From Saprospiraceae bacterium (GTDB lineage Bacteria > Bacteroidota > Bacteroidia > Chitinophagales > Saprospiraceae), in the NCBI GenBank assembly GCA_028280415.1, contig JANQLV010000066.1:1-60213 (forward strand): DNA of 60,213 nucleotides, in the 5' to 3' direction. A program made the position numbers and the translations under genes. The notes beneath the pieces were generated by a model. That model was not told the origin of the DNA, did no database searches, and was given only the letters and a program-made list of their open reading frames with translations. This document shows, one piece after another, positions 24,960-33,819 of the stretch; the stretch's first letter is position 1; every line of letters begins with the position of its first letter.

Positions 24960-27599
24960 CTACGATTGCTTTCGGAAACCAATAGATTTCTTGGTAAAAA
25001 TAGAGCTTTCTTTATCTTTCGTAAACGATTTTAAATCCTCTATGGTAATCGTATCTTCATCCAGTTTCTTGCGCAGTGTTTTGGATAAGGAAGCCATCCG
25101 CAAGTTGTGGTTCTTAATGGCATCATTGACAATACTTCTTACGGTACGGGCATTGCCAAAGTATTTATCGCGGTATTCATAAATAAAATGCATATAATCC
25201 AATAAGAATTCTTTCGCCGCTTCGTCGATTTGCATCCCTTTTTGATGGATCATATACAGCGCAATTTCACTTAATTCGACCGGTTTATAATCTTCGAATT
25301 TCAGCACTTTATCAAAGCGGCTGTTCAATCCGGGATTAGCTTTGAGGAAGGTTTCCATATTGTCCGGATAACCTGCTACAAAAACGAAAAACTGACCGCG
25401 CAGGTCTTCCATTCGTTTCAATAATGTTTGAACGACTTCTCCACCAAAATCACCATGTGCGCTTCCCGGACTTTGAGTCAGTGCATAAGCCTCATCGATA
25501 AATAAGACTCCGCCCATTGCTTCTTCGATCTTTTCGGCAGTTTTAATGGCTGTCTGTCCAACAAATCCGGCAACTAATCCCTGCCGGTCCGTTTCCACCA
25601 TATGTCCCCTTTCCAAAATTCCCAATGCCTTGTATATTTTGGTTAAAATGCGTGCTACGGTTGTCTTACCCGTGCCGGGATTTCCAACAAAAACCGTATG
25701 GAGGAAAAAACTGTTGAGCACATCTTTATTGGTTTCCCGATAAAATTTCACCAAGTTAACCATTTCATTGATTTGCTTTTTGATATTTTTCATGCCGATC
25801 AGGGCATTTAATTCTCCCAAAGCAATATCAAGTAAAGCAATATCAACGGGGATATCCGGTAATTCGCGTTTGGGTTTGTAGGCTATCTTTTCTACATCCT
25901 CATAATTTATGGTCGAAATAGCTTCCCTGCTGAGCGCTCTGGGGTTTTCATTGGACATAGTCCGCAAGCCAAGATTAATTTTAGCTTCCTCGATGATATC
26001 ATAAACAAAACGAGCATTACCAAAGCTCCGGTCACGGCTTCTATAGGCATTAATAATAATATCATCAATTTTCCGGGAAGCTTCGGCGGTCAGAGCGACC
26101 CGCTTTTCTTCACAAGCATAGCCGGCAATTTTGGAAAGCTCCTGGGGCAAGTAATCAGAAAACTCGAAATTTAATTTGAACCGGGATTTTAAGCCGGGAT
26201 TAGAATCAAGGAAATGCTTCATCTCTTTGGGATATCCCGCAACGATTACGGCGAGATCGCCTTCTCCATTGGACATCTCCTTGACCAATATTTCGATTAC
26301 TTCACGACCAAAATCTTTGCTATCATCATTGCTGCGTGCAAGAGAATAAGCCTCATCAATAAAAAGTACGCCGCCTCTTGCCTTTTCAATAGCCTCTTTT
26401 ACCTTGGGAGCAGTCTGACCAATATACTCTCCTACCAGATCAACCCGATCCACTTCGTGGACATGCCCTTTGGAAAGCAGACCCATTTTCTTATACAAAA
26501 GCCCCATCATGCCCGCAACTGTCGTTTTCCCGGTGCCGGGGTTTCCAATAAATACCGAGTGGACATTGATCTCGTCTTTTTCCTCGAAGCCCTTTTCTTT
26601 TCTCAATTGCAAAAACTGAATATAACGCGCATGATCGCGTACTTTCTGCTTGATCTGTTTCAGGCCAATCAAGGCATCAAGCCGGGCCATAACATCTTCG
26701 AAGGTCTGATGGATATCCGTTTCGGGACTAAGTACGATAGGAGAATGGCGATCGGGTAGTAAAACGGGAGTAATTCCCTCTTCAAAATCATCTGAAACCT
26801 GAAAAGGAATCACTGCAAGCAGCCTGTCCATGAAAATCAGCTCCGCAGTATAGCGATCCTTGCGCCAGGAGCCTTTCACATTAGAACCCCATCCGGCTGT
26901 AATTTTGATCATGTCCTCACGCTTTTCAACCCGCTGTAAGCGGACTACCTGGCCTTTCAACTCACGAGCATCATTATAAAACTTCGTAAAAAGTTCACAT
27001 TGCCAGCTCTTGGTAACGTGGAGGTTTTTTAATAAAATTTCAACGTAAATATAGCGGGTCTCTTCGCTGCTAAACTGTCTGAAATAAGATCGATCATCTT
27101 CCGAGACATCATCATAAGGACCTTCATAAAGTTTTAAAGATTGAACCTCCAGGTAAGCATTTTCACCTTCAACAGCATTCTTACCGGCATCTTCAATATA
27201 AAAATACTTGGTAGCTACTTTTTCACCTTCAATCCACGCTTCCCAGTAATAGGTTCCCTTTTTCCAGAATTGACCTTCATTTTTATTGCCCCAACCTTCT
27301 CGTATATATACCGTAGCATCGTACTTGCTCACTTTTCTATTTTCAAAGCTCAAACTGCAAATCTCTTTACGACCTTTTTTTAGGCTATAACATTTCAACT
27401 CTACATCAATCTCCCAGTCATCAATATCGAAAAGCTTGTTATAAAAAGATAATTCTGCATAAACATAGGTCGTTTCATACCGGTCAAAAACCTGACGATA
27501 TTTTTTCTTATTATCCGCCAACCACTCCGTCGAAGCGTATACTTTAAGTTCTCTGAACTTATAGTTTTTTGTAGATGGAAATTTATAACTCTCTGCCAT
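24960..27599 (-). CDS. Double AAA+ (CbxX/SpoVK-type) ATPase with duplicated N-terminal domain
   Basis: The protein has 879 residues. Residues 10-140 and 150-275 are two copies of an unassigned beta-rich domain. Both contain LK-x-Y, an ET-x-Y-x-Y-x-E strand, and a late 'I-x-x-GWG-(4)-G-x-W-x-K' turn. Two AAA+ modules of the CbxX/SpoVK group follow. Module 1 has Walker A GNPGTGKT at 352-359, Walker B 'VLFIDEAYSLAR' and an arginine region 'NPGLKSRF'. Module 2 has GNPGTGKT at 639-646, 'VLFIDEAYALTQ' and 'NPGLNSRF'. Both look active. It is cytoplasmic, with no signal peptide. It is divergent from a ClpA/B-like gene, which suggests joint regulation and perhaps joint action (inference). Remodelling or disassembly of a protein complex is the likely activity; the client is unknown. 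Confidence 0.88.
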   Translation of the reverse strand: MAESYKFPSTKNYKFRELKVYASTEWLADNKKKYRQVFDRYETTYVYAELSFYNKLFDIDDWEIDVELKCYSLKKGRKEICSLSFENRKVSKYDATVYIREGWGNKNEGQFWKKGTYYWEAWIEGEKVATKYFYIEDAGKNAVEGENAYLEVQSLKLYEGPYDDVSEDDRSYFRQFSSEETRYIYVEILLKNLHVTKSWQCELFTKFYNDARELKGQVVRLQRVEKREDMIKITAGWGSNVKGSWRKDRYTAELIFMDRLLAVIPFQVSDDFEEGITPVLLPDRHSPIVLSPETDIHQTFEDVMARLDALIGLKQIKQKVRDHARYIQFLQLRKEKGFEEKDEINVHSVFIGNPGTGKTTVAGMMGLLYKKMGLLSKGHVHEVDRVDLVGEYIGQTAPKVKEAIEKARGGVLFIDEAYSLARSNDDSKDFGREVIEILVKEMSNGEGDLAVIVAGYPKEMKHFLDSNPGLKSRFKLNFEFSDYLPQELSKIAGYACEEKRVALTAEASRKIDDIIINAYRSRDRSFGNARFVYDIIEEAKINLGLRTMSNENPRALSREAISTINYEDVEKIAYKPKRELPDIPVDIALLDIALGELNALIGMKNIKKQINEMVNLVKFYRETNKDVLNSFFLHTVFVGNPGTGKTTVARILTKIYKALGILERGHMVETDRQGLVAGFVGQTAIKTAEKIEEAMGGVLFIDEAYALTQSPGSAHGDFGGEVVQTLLKRMEDLRGQFFVFVAGYPDNMETFLKANPGLNSRFDKVLKFEDYKPVELSEIALYMIHQKGMQIDEAAKEFLLDYMHFIYEYRDKYFGNARTVRSIVNDAIKNHNLRMASLSKTLRKKLDEDTITIEDLKSFTKDKESSIFTKKSIGFRKQS

Positions 27600-28231
27600 A
27601 TTTCTATACTAAATCTATCTCGTAACGGTATTTGTGAAAATTTTCAGGTTTTATGTTTTAGCTGATCAACACTTTAGTATAAAATACTGATTTAATGTTC
27701 CGGAATCAGAATGAAAGTAAATGCCTGATTTTCAGGACGAAACTGATTTTAATTCAATAATTGTAAAAATACCGAGTGAAAAACTATTTGCCAATCCGGT
27801 ATTTTTTTCTTGAAAAAATATTTAAAAATCAGTGATTTCGCTTTAAAACAGCCAGAATATGTTTAAATCAGTTTTATACACAAGTACATAAACATATGTA
27901 TTTTTTGAGTAGTTAGCTACATTATTTCAATATTATTTTCAGGAATTTGTCAAAAAATGACAGCCTTTATGACTTGAAGAGATTCAGAAGCCCAAATACC
28001 CCTTTTTACCAATGATAGAAACCCGCTTAAAGTTCCGGAGAAAGCATTTTAAATCAATATAAGAACCTAGCGATTTTTAGAATCTCAAATCCATTTTGTT
28101 CGGAATACAAAATCTTAAAAGTATGACAAATACATCCTGGGTACTCCTGCCCTTTCTTTTTGGTCTGGTTTGTTTATAAATTTTTCCTTACTTTCATGTC
28201 CGTTTTATAAAACAGCCTTGCCTTTCAAATA
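27600..28231. other. Divergent intergenic region between the two AAA+ genes
   Basis: This is 632 AT-rich bases with no coding frame. A hairpin AAAAATACCG (27765-27774)/CGGTATTTTT (27797-27806), followed by more T, looks like an intrinsic terminator inside the region. No strong TAnnTTTG element was found close to either start. Confidence 0.5.
27765..27809. terminator. Terminator-like hairpin inside the divergent AAA+ promoter region
   Basis: A perfect 10-bp stem with a 22-base loop and a T-run on the plus strand (A-run on the 5' side, so also T-rich on the minus strand). No annotated gene ends here. It could terminate a small RNA or attenuate a leader. Confidence 0.5.
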
Positions 28232-31200
28232 ATGAGTTTTGTCAACTTCAATATCCCTGTTCTGGTCCAGAATGAGCGACTCAATAAACAATCTTCTTTT
28301 GTTTTGCGCCCCCTGTTCCTGAGCCACCCTGTGGTCAATGCCAGAAGATTTGAACAGGCCGTTACCAATTTCAAAAAAGAAATAAGACGTAATCTCAACA
28401 ACTATCAGGTAGATCGAAGTAACCTGGATTATATCCTTTGGTATTTATTTAATCCGGAAATTGATCACTACCAGCTCAATCTCAGTATTACCATAGGAAA
28501 AACCAGTATAAATGGTCTTTTTTCGGTGCTCACTTTCGACCTTAAAGGCAAGACCTTTGCAATGCTTCCCGCTTTTCAAAATCACCTTTTTCTGATTGAT
28601 AAAAGCAAAAAGAAAAAGTTGAGTCTGGAAAAAAATACGGCTAAAGTGATCGAAGTACTTTTCAGGAAGCTTAAAGATCAATTGGCTCCTGATTTTATTC
28701 CGGAAGATTATTTTTCTGATGGAAAAAGTTTTATCACTAATATTCAGTTGAGTTTAAATATCCGTTCGGGCAAATTTGCTTTTGAAACAGATGAGTTACC
28801 CGGTTTTTTTCAAAGAATGCAGCAGTCCACAGACTTTGACGGTGCTGTGGAGATCGAAAAAGTAGGCGAAAATCTGAATAACCGCTATCCGGAAGAACTC
28901 AAGCGCTCCTATTTCAGAGAAGCACTGGTAGACCGGCTTTCCCAAATTATCTACCAAAGAGAGAATACGCCGATTGTGCTTATTGGAGCGGAAGGCGTTG
29001 GTAAGGAGACCACCATCCACGAAATTGTTTTCCAGTATTTAAAGTCAAAAGAAGAAGAAAAAAATCAAAGAGAAGAACTTTTTGCAAAAATCTGGCAGAT
29101 TGATCCAACGAGAATCATTGCAGGCATGAGCATCGTCGGTTGGTGGGAAAAAAGACTGGAATCGATTATTCACTTTGCAATGCACAAAAAGAAAAAGGGA
29201 GATTCGGATAAATTACTTTTCACTAATGTTGTAGCACTCATTCGCATTGGGAAAAGTGGTTCGAATGACCTTGCCATGAGTGATGTACTCCGACCTTATC
29301 TCGAAAAACGCCAGTTGCAGGTAATCCTCACCGCTACTCCAGCTGAATGGAAAATATTGCAGGAAAAAGATAGAAGGTTCAGCGATCTTTTTCAGGTCAT
29401 CCGAATGGAAGAACCCGATCTGAAAACGGCTGCCAGAATGGTTCTGCGCCAAAGGCGTCAACTGGAGATAGAACAAGGCTGTACTTTTACCATTCAGGCC
29501 ATTAATCAGGTTTTCCATTTCCAAAGAAATTATCTTAAACGAAAAGCCTTGCCGGGAAGCATTATGAAAATGATGAATCAACTGGCAGCTAAATATCGCT
29601 TTCAATATATCGATGCCCCCGAAGTAAAAGGGGAATTTGAGTCTATCAGTGGTTTGAATGAAAAAATCTTTGATCCGGGTCATATTTTTGAACAGGAAGA
29701 AGTTAGAAACAGTATTTCAAGCAGACTGGTAGGTCAGGAAGCTGCTACCGATGCATTGACCGATGTAATTCACTTGCTCAAGGCCAAACTTAATAATCCG
29801 GATAAACCCATAAGCTCCTTTCTGTTTATTGGCCCTACCGGAGTGGGTAAAACACAGGCAGCCAAAGAGCTTTGCAATTATATGATGGGGTCTGCTGATG
29901 CTCTGATGCGTTTCGATATGAATGAATATATCGATGCAGGAGCCCCCGCCCGCCTGATCGGTGACTATTACAACCCGGAAGGCCAGCTCACCGGAAAAGT
30001 TCGCTATCGACCTTTTGGTGTATTATTGCTGGATGAAATTGAAAAAGCCCACCCTAAAGTACATGATCTTTTACTTCAGGTTTTGGATGATGGACGACTG
30101 ACGGACAGTCTCGGGCGTACCATTGACTTCTCAAATACCATTATTATAATGACTTCCAATATCGGAGCCTCAGACGTTGCTCAAAAACTGGGTTTTGATA
30201 AAGAAAATAATAATGATGGAGCGATCTATCGAAAAGCGGTAGAGAACTTCTTTCGTCCGGAGTTTATCAATCGAATTGATCGTATTGTGATTTTTAATCC
30301 CCTGGCCAAGCGACATATTCACAACATTGCCAAATTGCAAATTAGTGAATTGCTAAGCCGGGATGGATTTGTAAGGCGAACCACTATTTTAAATATTTCC
30401 AGAGAGGCCTTGGAATGGGTTGCCCATCGGGGTTATGATGCCAAGATGGGAGGAAGAGCTTTAAAACGTCAGATCGAAAAAGACCTCACTGCCCTTTCCG
30501 CGGAGCAACTCATTTCCACCAAAAGTGACAATCCGATTATTCTGGAAATTATACTCAAAAACGAAAGGCTGACACCGGTTATTCTGCCGCTGGAGTTTTC
30601 GGAAGAAATCAGTCCGGGCTGGCTACCGGAATTGCCGGACGAATCCTATGGAAAAAGTTTTTACAATCAGTTGATCCGGAGGGTAGAACGCGTCGAAAGA
30701 AAAGTCAATAATCTCGAAAGTGGAATGAATGAGGCAGATAATGATATGATTGTTATTGGAGATTATCCGGGTGAAAACCTAAACTGGCAGTATTATGACT
30801 TCAAAGAAAGGATTAGTTCCATTAAACAAAATTTAAAAACCTTATCACTGGGTTTCAAAGATCGTTATTTCAAGGAAGGTCCGGCGATACCGCTCCGGCT
30901 AAAATCCAACTCTAATATTATCCGCAATGATGCAGGCTACTCCAAATTATCCCGTTACAAGGTAAAAGATCGTCTGTTTCAGTTAGAAGCACTTAGAGAA
31001 GTCAACGAATCTTATCAATATTCTGCGGCACAGTTTGACAGTTTACAAACAGAATTTATAGGTAATCTTTTAGATGTGGCATTTCTGGAAATATCCAGCC
31101 GCAGTTTTATAAAAGGTCTAACGGATAAACTCACTTTGAGCTTCAAATCATACGTTCAGGGACAAGGAGAGCTGGAGATTAAATACCTCAAAAAGATTTA

Positions 31201-31528
31201 TGGCGATCTCCTAAAAGAACTGGACCTAAGCTATGAATATCATAAAAAATTACAACAGTTCAGCATTGAAGGGCATGGTGTCTATGATTTATTGAAAAGC
31301 GAAGAGGGGATACATCTTTTTTATGTGCCCTACAGTACTCCCGTCCCTATTGGTGTCTTTTTGAAAAAGCACAATGCAAAGATCAATAAAAAACCTTCTA
31401 ACAAGGTTATTCGTCTCTATGATCAAAATACCACACTAACGGATTTACGCTCCGGCTTCACAAACATTATTTCCATTACACCCGGTGAGTTCAAGCTCCT
31501 GCTCTATGCCGGAATGCAAAAGCGCTAA
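28232..31528 (+). CDS. ClpA/ClpB-like AAA+ protein with degenerate first ATPase module
   Basis: The protein has 1098 residues. A novel N-terminal domain occupies about 1-225. Module D1 is ClpB-like but altered. Its Walker A reads G252-A-E-G-V-G-K258-E259, with Glu in place of Ser/Thr, and its Walker B reads 'LLFTNVVAL' with N332-V333 in place of Asp-Glu. There is no ClpB middle domain. Module D2 is intact: 'GPTGVGKT' at 534-541, 'LLLDEIEKAHP', 'TSNIGAS', 'FRPEFINRID' and 'GGRALKRQIE'. An L653-G-F tripeptide sits where ClpC/ClpA carry their ClpP-docking loop. A C-terminal extension of about 300 residues, partly coiled-coil ('RRVERVERKVNNLESGMNE'), has no match I recognise. It is probably an unfoldase; ClpP docking is inferred. 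It is divergent from the double AAA+ gene. Confidence 0.88.
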   Translation: MSFVNFNIPVLVQNERLNKQSSFVLRPLFLSHPVVNARRFEQAVTNFKKEIRRNLNNYQVDRSNLDYILWYLFNPEIDHYQLNLSITIGKTSINGLFSVLTFDLKGKTFAMLPAFQNHLFLIDKSKKKKLSLEKNTAKVIEVLFRKLKDQLAPDFIPEDYFSDGKSFITNIQLSLNIRSGKFAFETDELPGFFQRMQQSTDFDGAVEIEKVGENLNNRYPEELKRSYFREALVDRLSQIIYQRENTPIVLIGAEGVGKETTIHEIVFQYLKSKEEEKNQREELFAKIWQIDPTRIIAGMSIVGWWEKRLESIIHFAMHKKKKGDSDKLLFTNVVALIRIGKSGSNDLAMSDVLRPYLEKRQLQVILTATPAEWKILQEKDRRFSDLFQVIRMEEPDLKTAARMVLRQRRQLEIEQGCTFTIQAINQVFHFQRNYLKRKALPGSIMKMMNQLAAKYRFQYIDAPEVKGEFESISGLNEKIFDPGHIFEQEEVRNSISSRLVGQEAATDALTDVIHLLKAKLNNPDKPISSFLFIGPTGVGKTQAAKELCNYMMGSADALMRFDMNEYIDAGAPARLIGDYYNPEGQLTGKVRYRPFGVLLLDEIEKAHPKVHDLLLQVLDDGRLTDSLGRTIDFSNTIIIMTSNIGASDVAQKLGFDKENNNDGAIYRKAVENFFRPEFINRIDRIVIFNPLAKRHIHNIAKLQISELLSRDGFVRRTTILNISREALEWVAHRGYDAKMGGRALKRQIEKDLTALSAEQLISTKSDNPIILEIILKNERLTPVILPLEFSEEISPGWLPELPDESYGKSFYNQLIRRVERVERKVNNLESGMNEADNDMIVIGDYPGENLNWQYYDFKERISSIKQNLKTLSLGFKDRYFKEGPAIPLRLKSNSNIIRNDAGYSKLSRYKVKDRLFQLEALREVNESYQYSAAQFDSLQTEFIGNLLDVAFLEISSRSFIKGLTDKLTLSFKSYVQGQGELEIKYLKKIYGDLLKELDLSYEYHKKLQQFSIEGHGVYDLLKSEEGIHLFYVPYSTPVPIGVFLKKHNAKINKKPSNKVIRLYDQNTTLTDLRSGFTNIISITPGEFKLLLYAGMQKR

Positions 31529-31634
31529 ATAGCACTCGACAAATTATGCTTTCCTGCCACTAATCACATCCCCTGCAAAGCATCAGCCCTCCAATTCATA
31601 TATTTTTATCAGTCTAAACTAAAAGCAGCTAAAC

Positions 31635-31665
31635 TTGTTTTAAAAAAGTATAAAAACTACTTTTG
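31635..31665 (+). promoter_or_regulatory. Putative promoter of the fdx operon
   Basis: TTG (31635-31637), 20 bases, then TACTTTTG (31658-31665), fitting the Bacteroidota -33/-7 pattern. The fdx ATG is 34 bases downstream. Confidence 0.6.
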
Positions 31666-31699
31666 CAAAAAAATTAAAAAACTAATTAGAAGCTATCTA

Positions 31700-32041
31700 A
31701 TGGCTAGAGTCAAATTTACTTTTGAGGACAAAAATATCCAGCCGGTTATTGTCGAAAATGCGGAAGAAGGATATTCCATTTTAGAAATCGCCGAGGATAA
31801 TGATGTCCACCTGAATCATAACTGTGGTGGTGTTTGCGCCTGTTCAACCTGTCATGTATATGTCGAAAAAGGAGAAGACGCATTAGAAGAAATCTCTGAT
31901 AAAGAAGAAGATTTCATCGACCGGGCTATTAATCCCAGACTAGAAAGCCGTCTGGGCTGCCAATGCGTCATTTTGGAGGCAGATGCGGATATTGAAATAC
32001 AAATTCCCGATCAATCCAGAATAATCGGACACGAGCATTAA
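31700..32041 (+). CDS. fdx: Adrenodoxin-type 2Fe-2S ferredoxin (ISC ferredoxin)
   Basis: The protein has 113 residues. Cysteines C42, C48 and C51 in 'NCGGVCACSTCHVYV' and C87 in 'RLGCQC' give the C-x5-C-x2-C...C ligand pattern of ISC/adrenodoxin ferredoxins. The acidic 'EEISDKEEDFID' helix matches the partner-binding face. It supplies electrons for iron-sulfur cluster assembly in the cytoplasm. It is the first gene of a tight operon (iscX 36 bases later, then kdsC, ubiA-like and maf), and hscA lies 3.5 kb downstream. C46 and C89 are additional cysteines. Confidence 0.93.
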   Translation: MARVKFTFEDKNIQPVIVENAEEGYSILEIAEDNDVHLNHNCGGVCACSTCHVYVEKGEDALEEISDKEEDFIDRAINPRLESRLGCQCVILEADADIEIQIPDQSRIIGHEH

Positions 32042-32077
32042 AAACATCCCTTTCAATAAAAATCATAAAACTAATAT

Positions 32078-32323
32078 ATGGGCTTTAAAGAAATAGACGA
32101 TTTTCCAATCAACTGGCCTGATCACGAAGACATAGCAATCAAACTGTACGAGCGATTTGGCGATGAATTTACAGAAGGGAAAATTTACCGAATTCGATTT
32201 ACAGATTTGCTGGACTGGATTCTGGAAATTCCCAATTTTGAAGGTAAACGGGAAGATTCTAACGAAGGTCATCTTGAACAGATTCAGGCCAAATGGGTCT
32301 ATGAATGGAGAGATAACCAATAA
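32078..32323 (+). CDS. iscX: Fe-S cluster assembly protein IscX
   Basis: This 81-residue acidic protein matches IscX along its length: 'WPDHEDIAIKLYERFGDEF' (helix 1), 'YRIRFTDLLDWILEIPNFEG' (family pattern VRFTDxxxWIxxLxxF) and 'SNEGHLEQIQAKWVYEW' at the end. IscX binds the cysteine desulfurase IscS and tunes cluster assembly. It lies between fdx and kdsC with short gaps, consistent with the usual fdx-iscX linkage. It is slightly longer at the N-terminus than the E. coli protein. Confidence 0.9.
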   Translation: MGFKEIDDFPINWPDHEDIAIKLYERFGDEFTEGKIYRIRFTDLLDWILEIPNFEGKREDSNEGHLEQIQAKWVYEWRDNQ

Positions 32324-32344
32324 GCTTTTCAGCCTGGCTGATCA

Positions 32345-32893
32345 ATGAATTATCTAGAGCAATTTCGAAAAATTAATACCTTCATTTTTGATGTGGACGG
32401 TGTTCTGACCAATAGTGAAATCATAGTATTGGAGAATGGTCGTTTGCTCAGGAAAATGAATGTTCGCGACGGCTATGCACTCAAAAAAGCGATAGAATCG
32501 AACTATCGTGTATGTATCATCACGGGTGGTAAATCCAGTGGTGTTGTTGCGCGCCTGGAAGCTCTTGGTATAATCGACATCTACAAAGGCGTTGAAGATA
32601 AGCTGGAAGTCTTCGAAGAATATATTGACACTTACGAAATTAATCCCGAAAACATTCTTTATATGGGAGATGATTTACCGGATTATGCCGTGATGCGGAG
32701 GGTCGCTTTACCAGCCTGTCCAGCCGATGCTGCACCGGAGATTGTTCAAATCTCACAGTACAAATCTCCCATTCCGGGAGGGAAAGGCTGTGTCCGGGAT
32801 GTGATCGAAAAAGTGCTGAAACTACATGGAAAATGGACGCCAAACCTGCAGGAAGCAGAAGGTGATAATTATCCTGATCAGTCAAATTTTTAG
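32345..32893 (+). CDS. kdsC: 3-deoxy-D-manno-octulosonate 8-phosphate phosphatase (KdsC)
   Basis: The protein has 182 residues. The HAD motif I is 'FIFDVDGVLTN' with D16 and D18. Motif II is in 'VCIITGGKS' and motif IV in 'ILYMGDDLPDYAVM'. The C1-type KDO 8-P phosphatase features 'LKKAIESNYRV' and 'PACPADAAPEI' are present. It releases free KDO for lipopolysaccharide synthesis. It starts 21 bases after iscX and ends 2 bases before the ubiA-like gene, so it is within one operon. kdsB lies at 53.4 kb in this window. Confidence 0.92.
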   Translation: MNYLEQFRKINTFIFDVDGVLTNSEIIVLENGRLLRKMNVRDGYALKKAIESNYRVCIITGGKSSGVVARLEALGIIDIYKGVEDKLEVFEEYIDTYEINPENILYMGDDLPDYAVMRRVALPACPADAAPEIVQISQYKSPIPGGKGCVRDVIEKVLKLHGKWTPNLQEAEGDNYPDQSNF

Positions 32894-32895
32894 GT

Positions 32896-33813
32896 GTGCG
32901 CTGGCTACAACTAATCCGTTATCCCAATCTGATTATCGTCGCTATCACTCAGTTTTTATTCTTCTGGTTTATTCAAAATGTGTTTGCCGAAGATCATATC
33001 ATTCCGATCCTCGATCTTCCTAATTTCAGCCTGCTGGTTTTGACCACTCTGTGTATTGCAGCATCGGGCTATGTGATCAATGATATTACCGATTACGAAA
33101 TTGATTTGGTAAACAAACCCGATCGCATGATTCTGGGAGAGTCATTTTCCATAAAAAAAGCTTATCGCTTTTATGCTTTGATCATTTTTATTGGCGGTCT
33201 GATAGCCTTCTATTTAGCCCATTATGTCGAACAATTGGATTTGTTTCTCATTTATCCCTTTACTGTATTTCTACTGTGGTGGTACTCAAAAAGTCTGAAA
33301 GCAGCGCCATTGAGTGGAAATGTAGTTATCGCATTTTTTTCCGCTTTTGTTCCGGGAATTGTCTGGTTTGCCGAACGAAAAGGCTTCGCTGCACTAAGCT
33401 CAACCTCGGGGGTACAAATGCGAAATCTGTTTTTATTCTATATGGTATTTGCATTTTTTTCGACCGTATACCGAGAAATTATAAAAGATATAGAAGATTA
33501 CCAGGGGGATATAGATAATCACTGTCGAACCATTCCCATTGTGTTCGGTATTAAAAAAGCCAGGCTTATTAGCCACGTTTTTGCGAACTTTTTATTGATC
33601 AGTATCCTTTATTGGATTATAAGTCAATGGAATCAACTTGGAAGCATTATTTTCTTCCTGAGTTTTATTTTGCTGCTACTCCCCTATTTTGTATCCTTGC
33701 GTTCCCTTATAAAAGCAAAAACAAAAGAAGATTATCATCGGACAAGCCAGTTAATAAAACTAATGATGATTCTGGGTTTGCTTTATTTGTTTTTATTTCA
33801 AATTTTAAACTGA
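32896..33813 (+). CDS. UbiA-family prenyltransferase
   Basis: The protein has 305 residues with about eight membrane segments. The first Asp-rich motif is N62-D-I-T-D66-Y-E-I-D70 and the second is 'DIEDYQGD', the two Mg/prenyl-diphosphate sites of UbiA proteins. 'NKPDRMILGES' between them is typical of the geranylgeranylglycerol-phosphate/(hydroxy)benzoate branch. I choose a GTG start at 32896, two bases after the kdsC stop; no ATG lies nearby and the protein matches the family from its first residues. The acceptor (lipid, quinone or other) cannot be told. Confidence 0.85.
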   Translation: MRWLQLIRYPNLIIVAITQFLFFWFIQNVFAEDHIIPILDLPNFSLLVLTTLCIAASGYVINDITDYEIDLVNKPDRMILGESFSIKKAYRFYALIIFIGGLIAFYLAHYVEQLDLFLIYPFTVFLLWWYSKSLKAAPLSGNVVIAFFSAFVPGIVWFAERKGFAALSSTSGVQMRNLFLFYMVFAFFSTVYREIIKDIEDYQGDIDNHCRTIPIVFGIKKARLISHVFANFLLISILYWIISQWNQLGSIIFFLSFILLLLPYFVSLRSLIKAKTKEDYHRTSQLIKLMMILGLLYLFLFQILN

Positions 33814-33819
33814 TAAAAA

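Noticed and set aside
26214-26759. 181-codon plus-strand frame inside the double AAA+ gene
   Set aside because: It is antisense to the conserved AAA+ motifs and has no start context or recognisable domain.
24960-31528. AAA+ pair as part of a contractile injection or type VI-like system
   Set aside because: No sheath, tube, baseplate, spike or membrane-complex gene lies within the window, so the link is unsupported.
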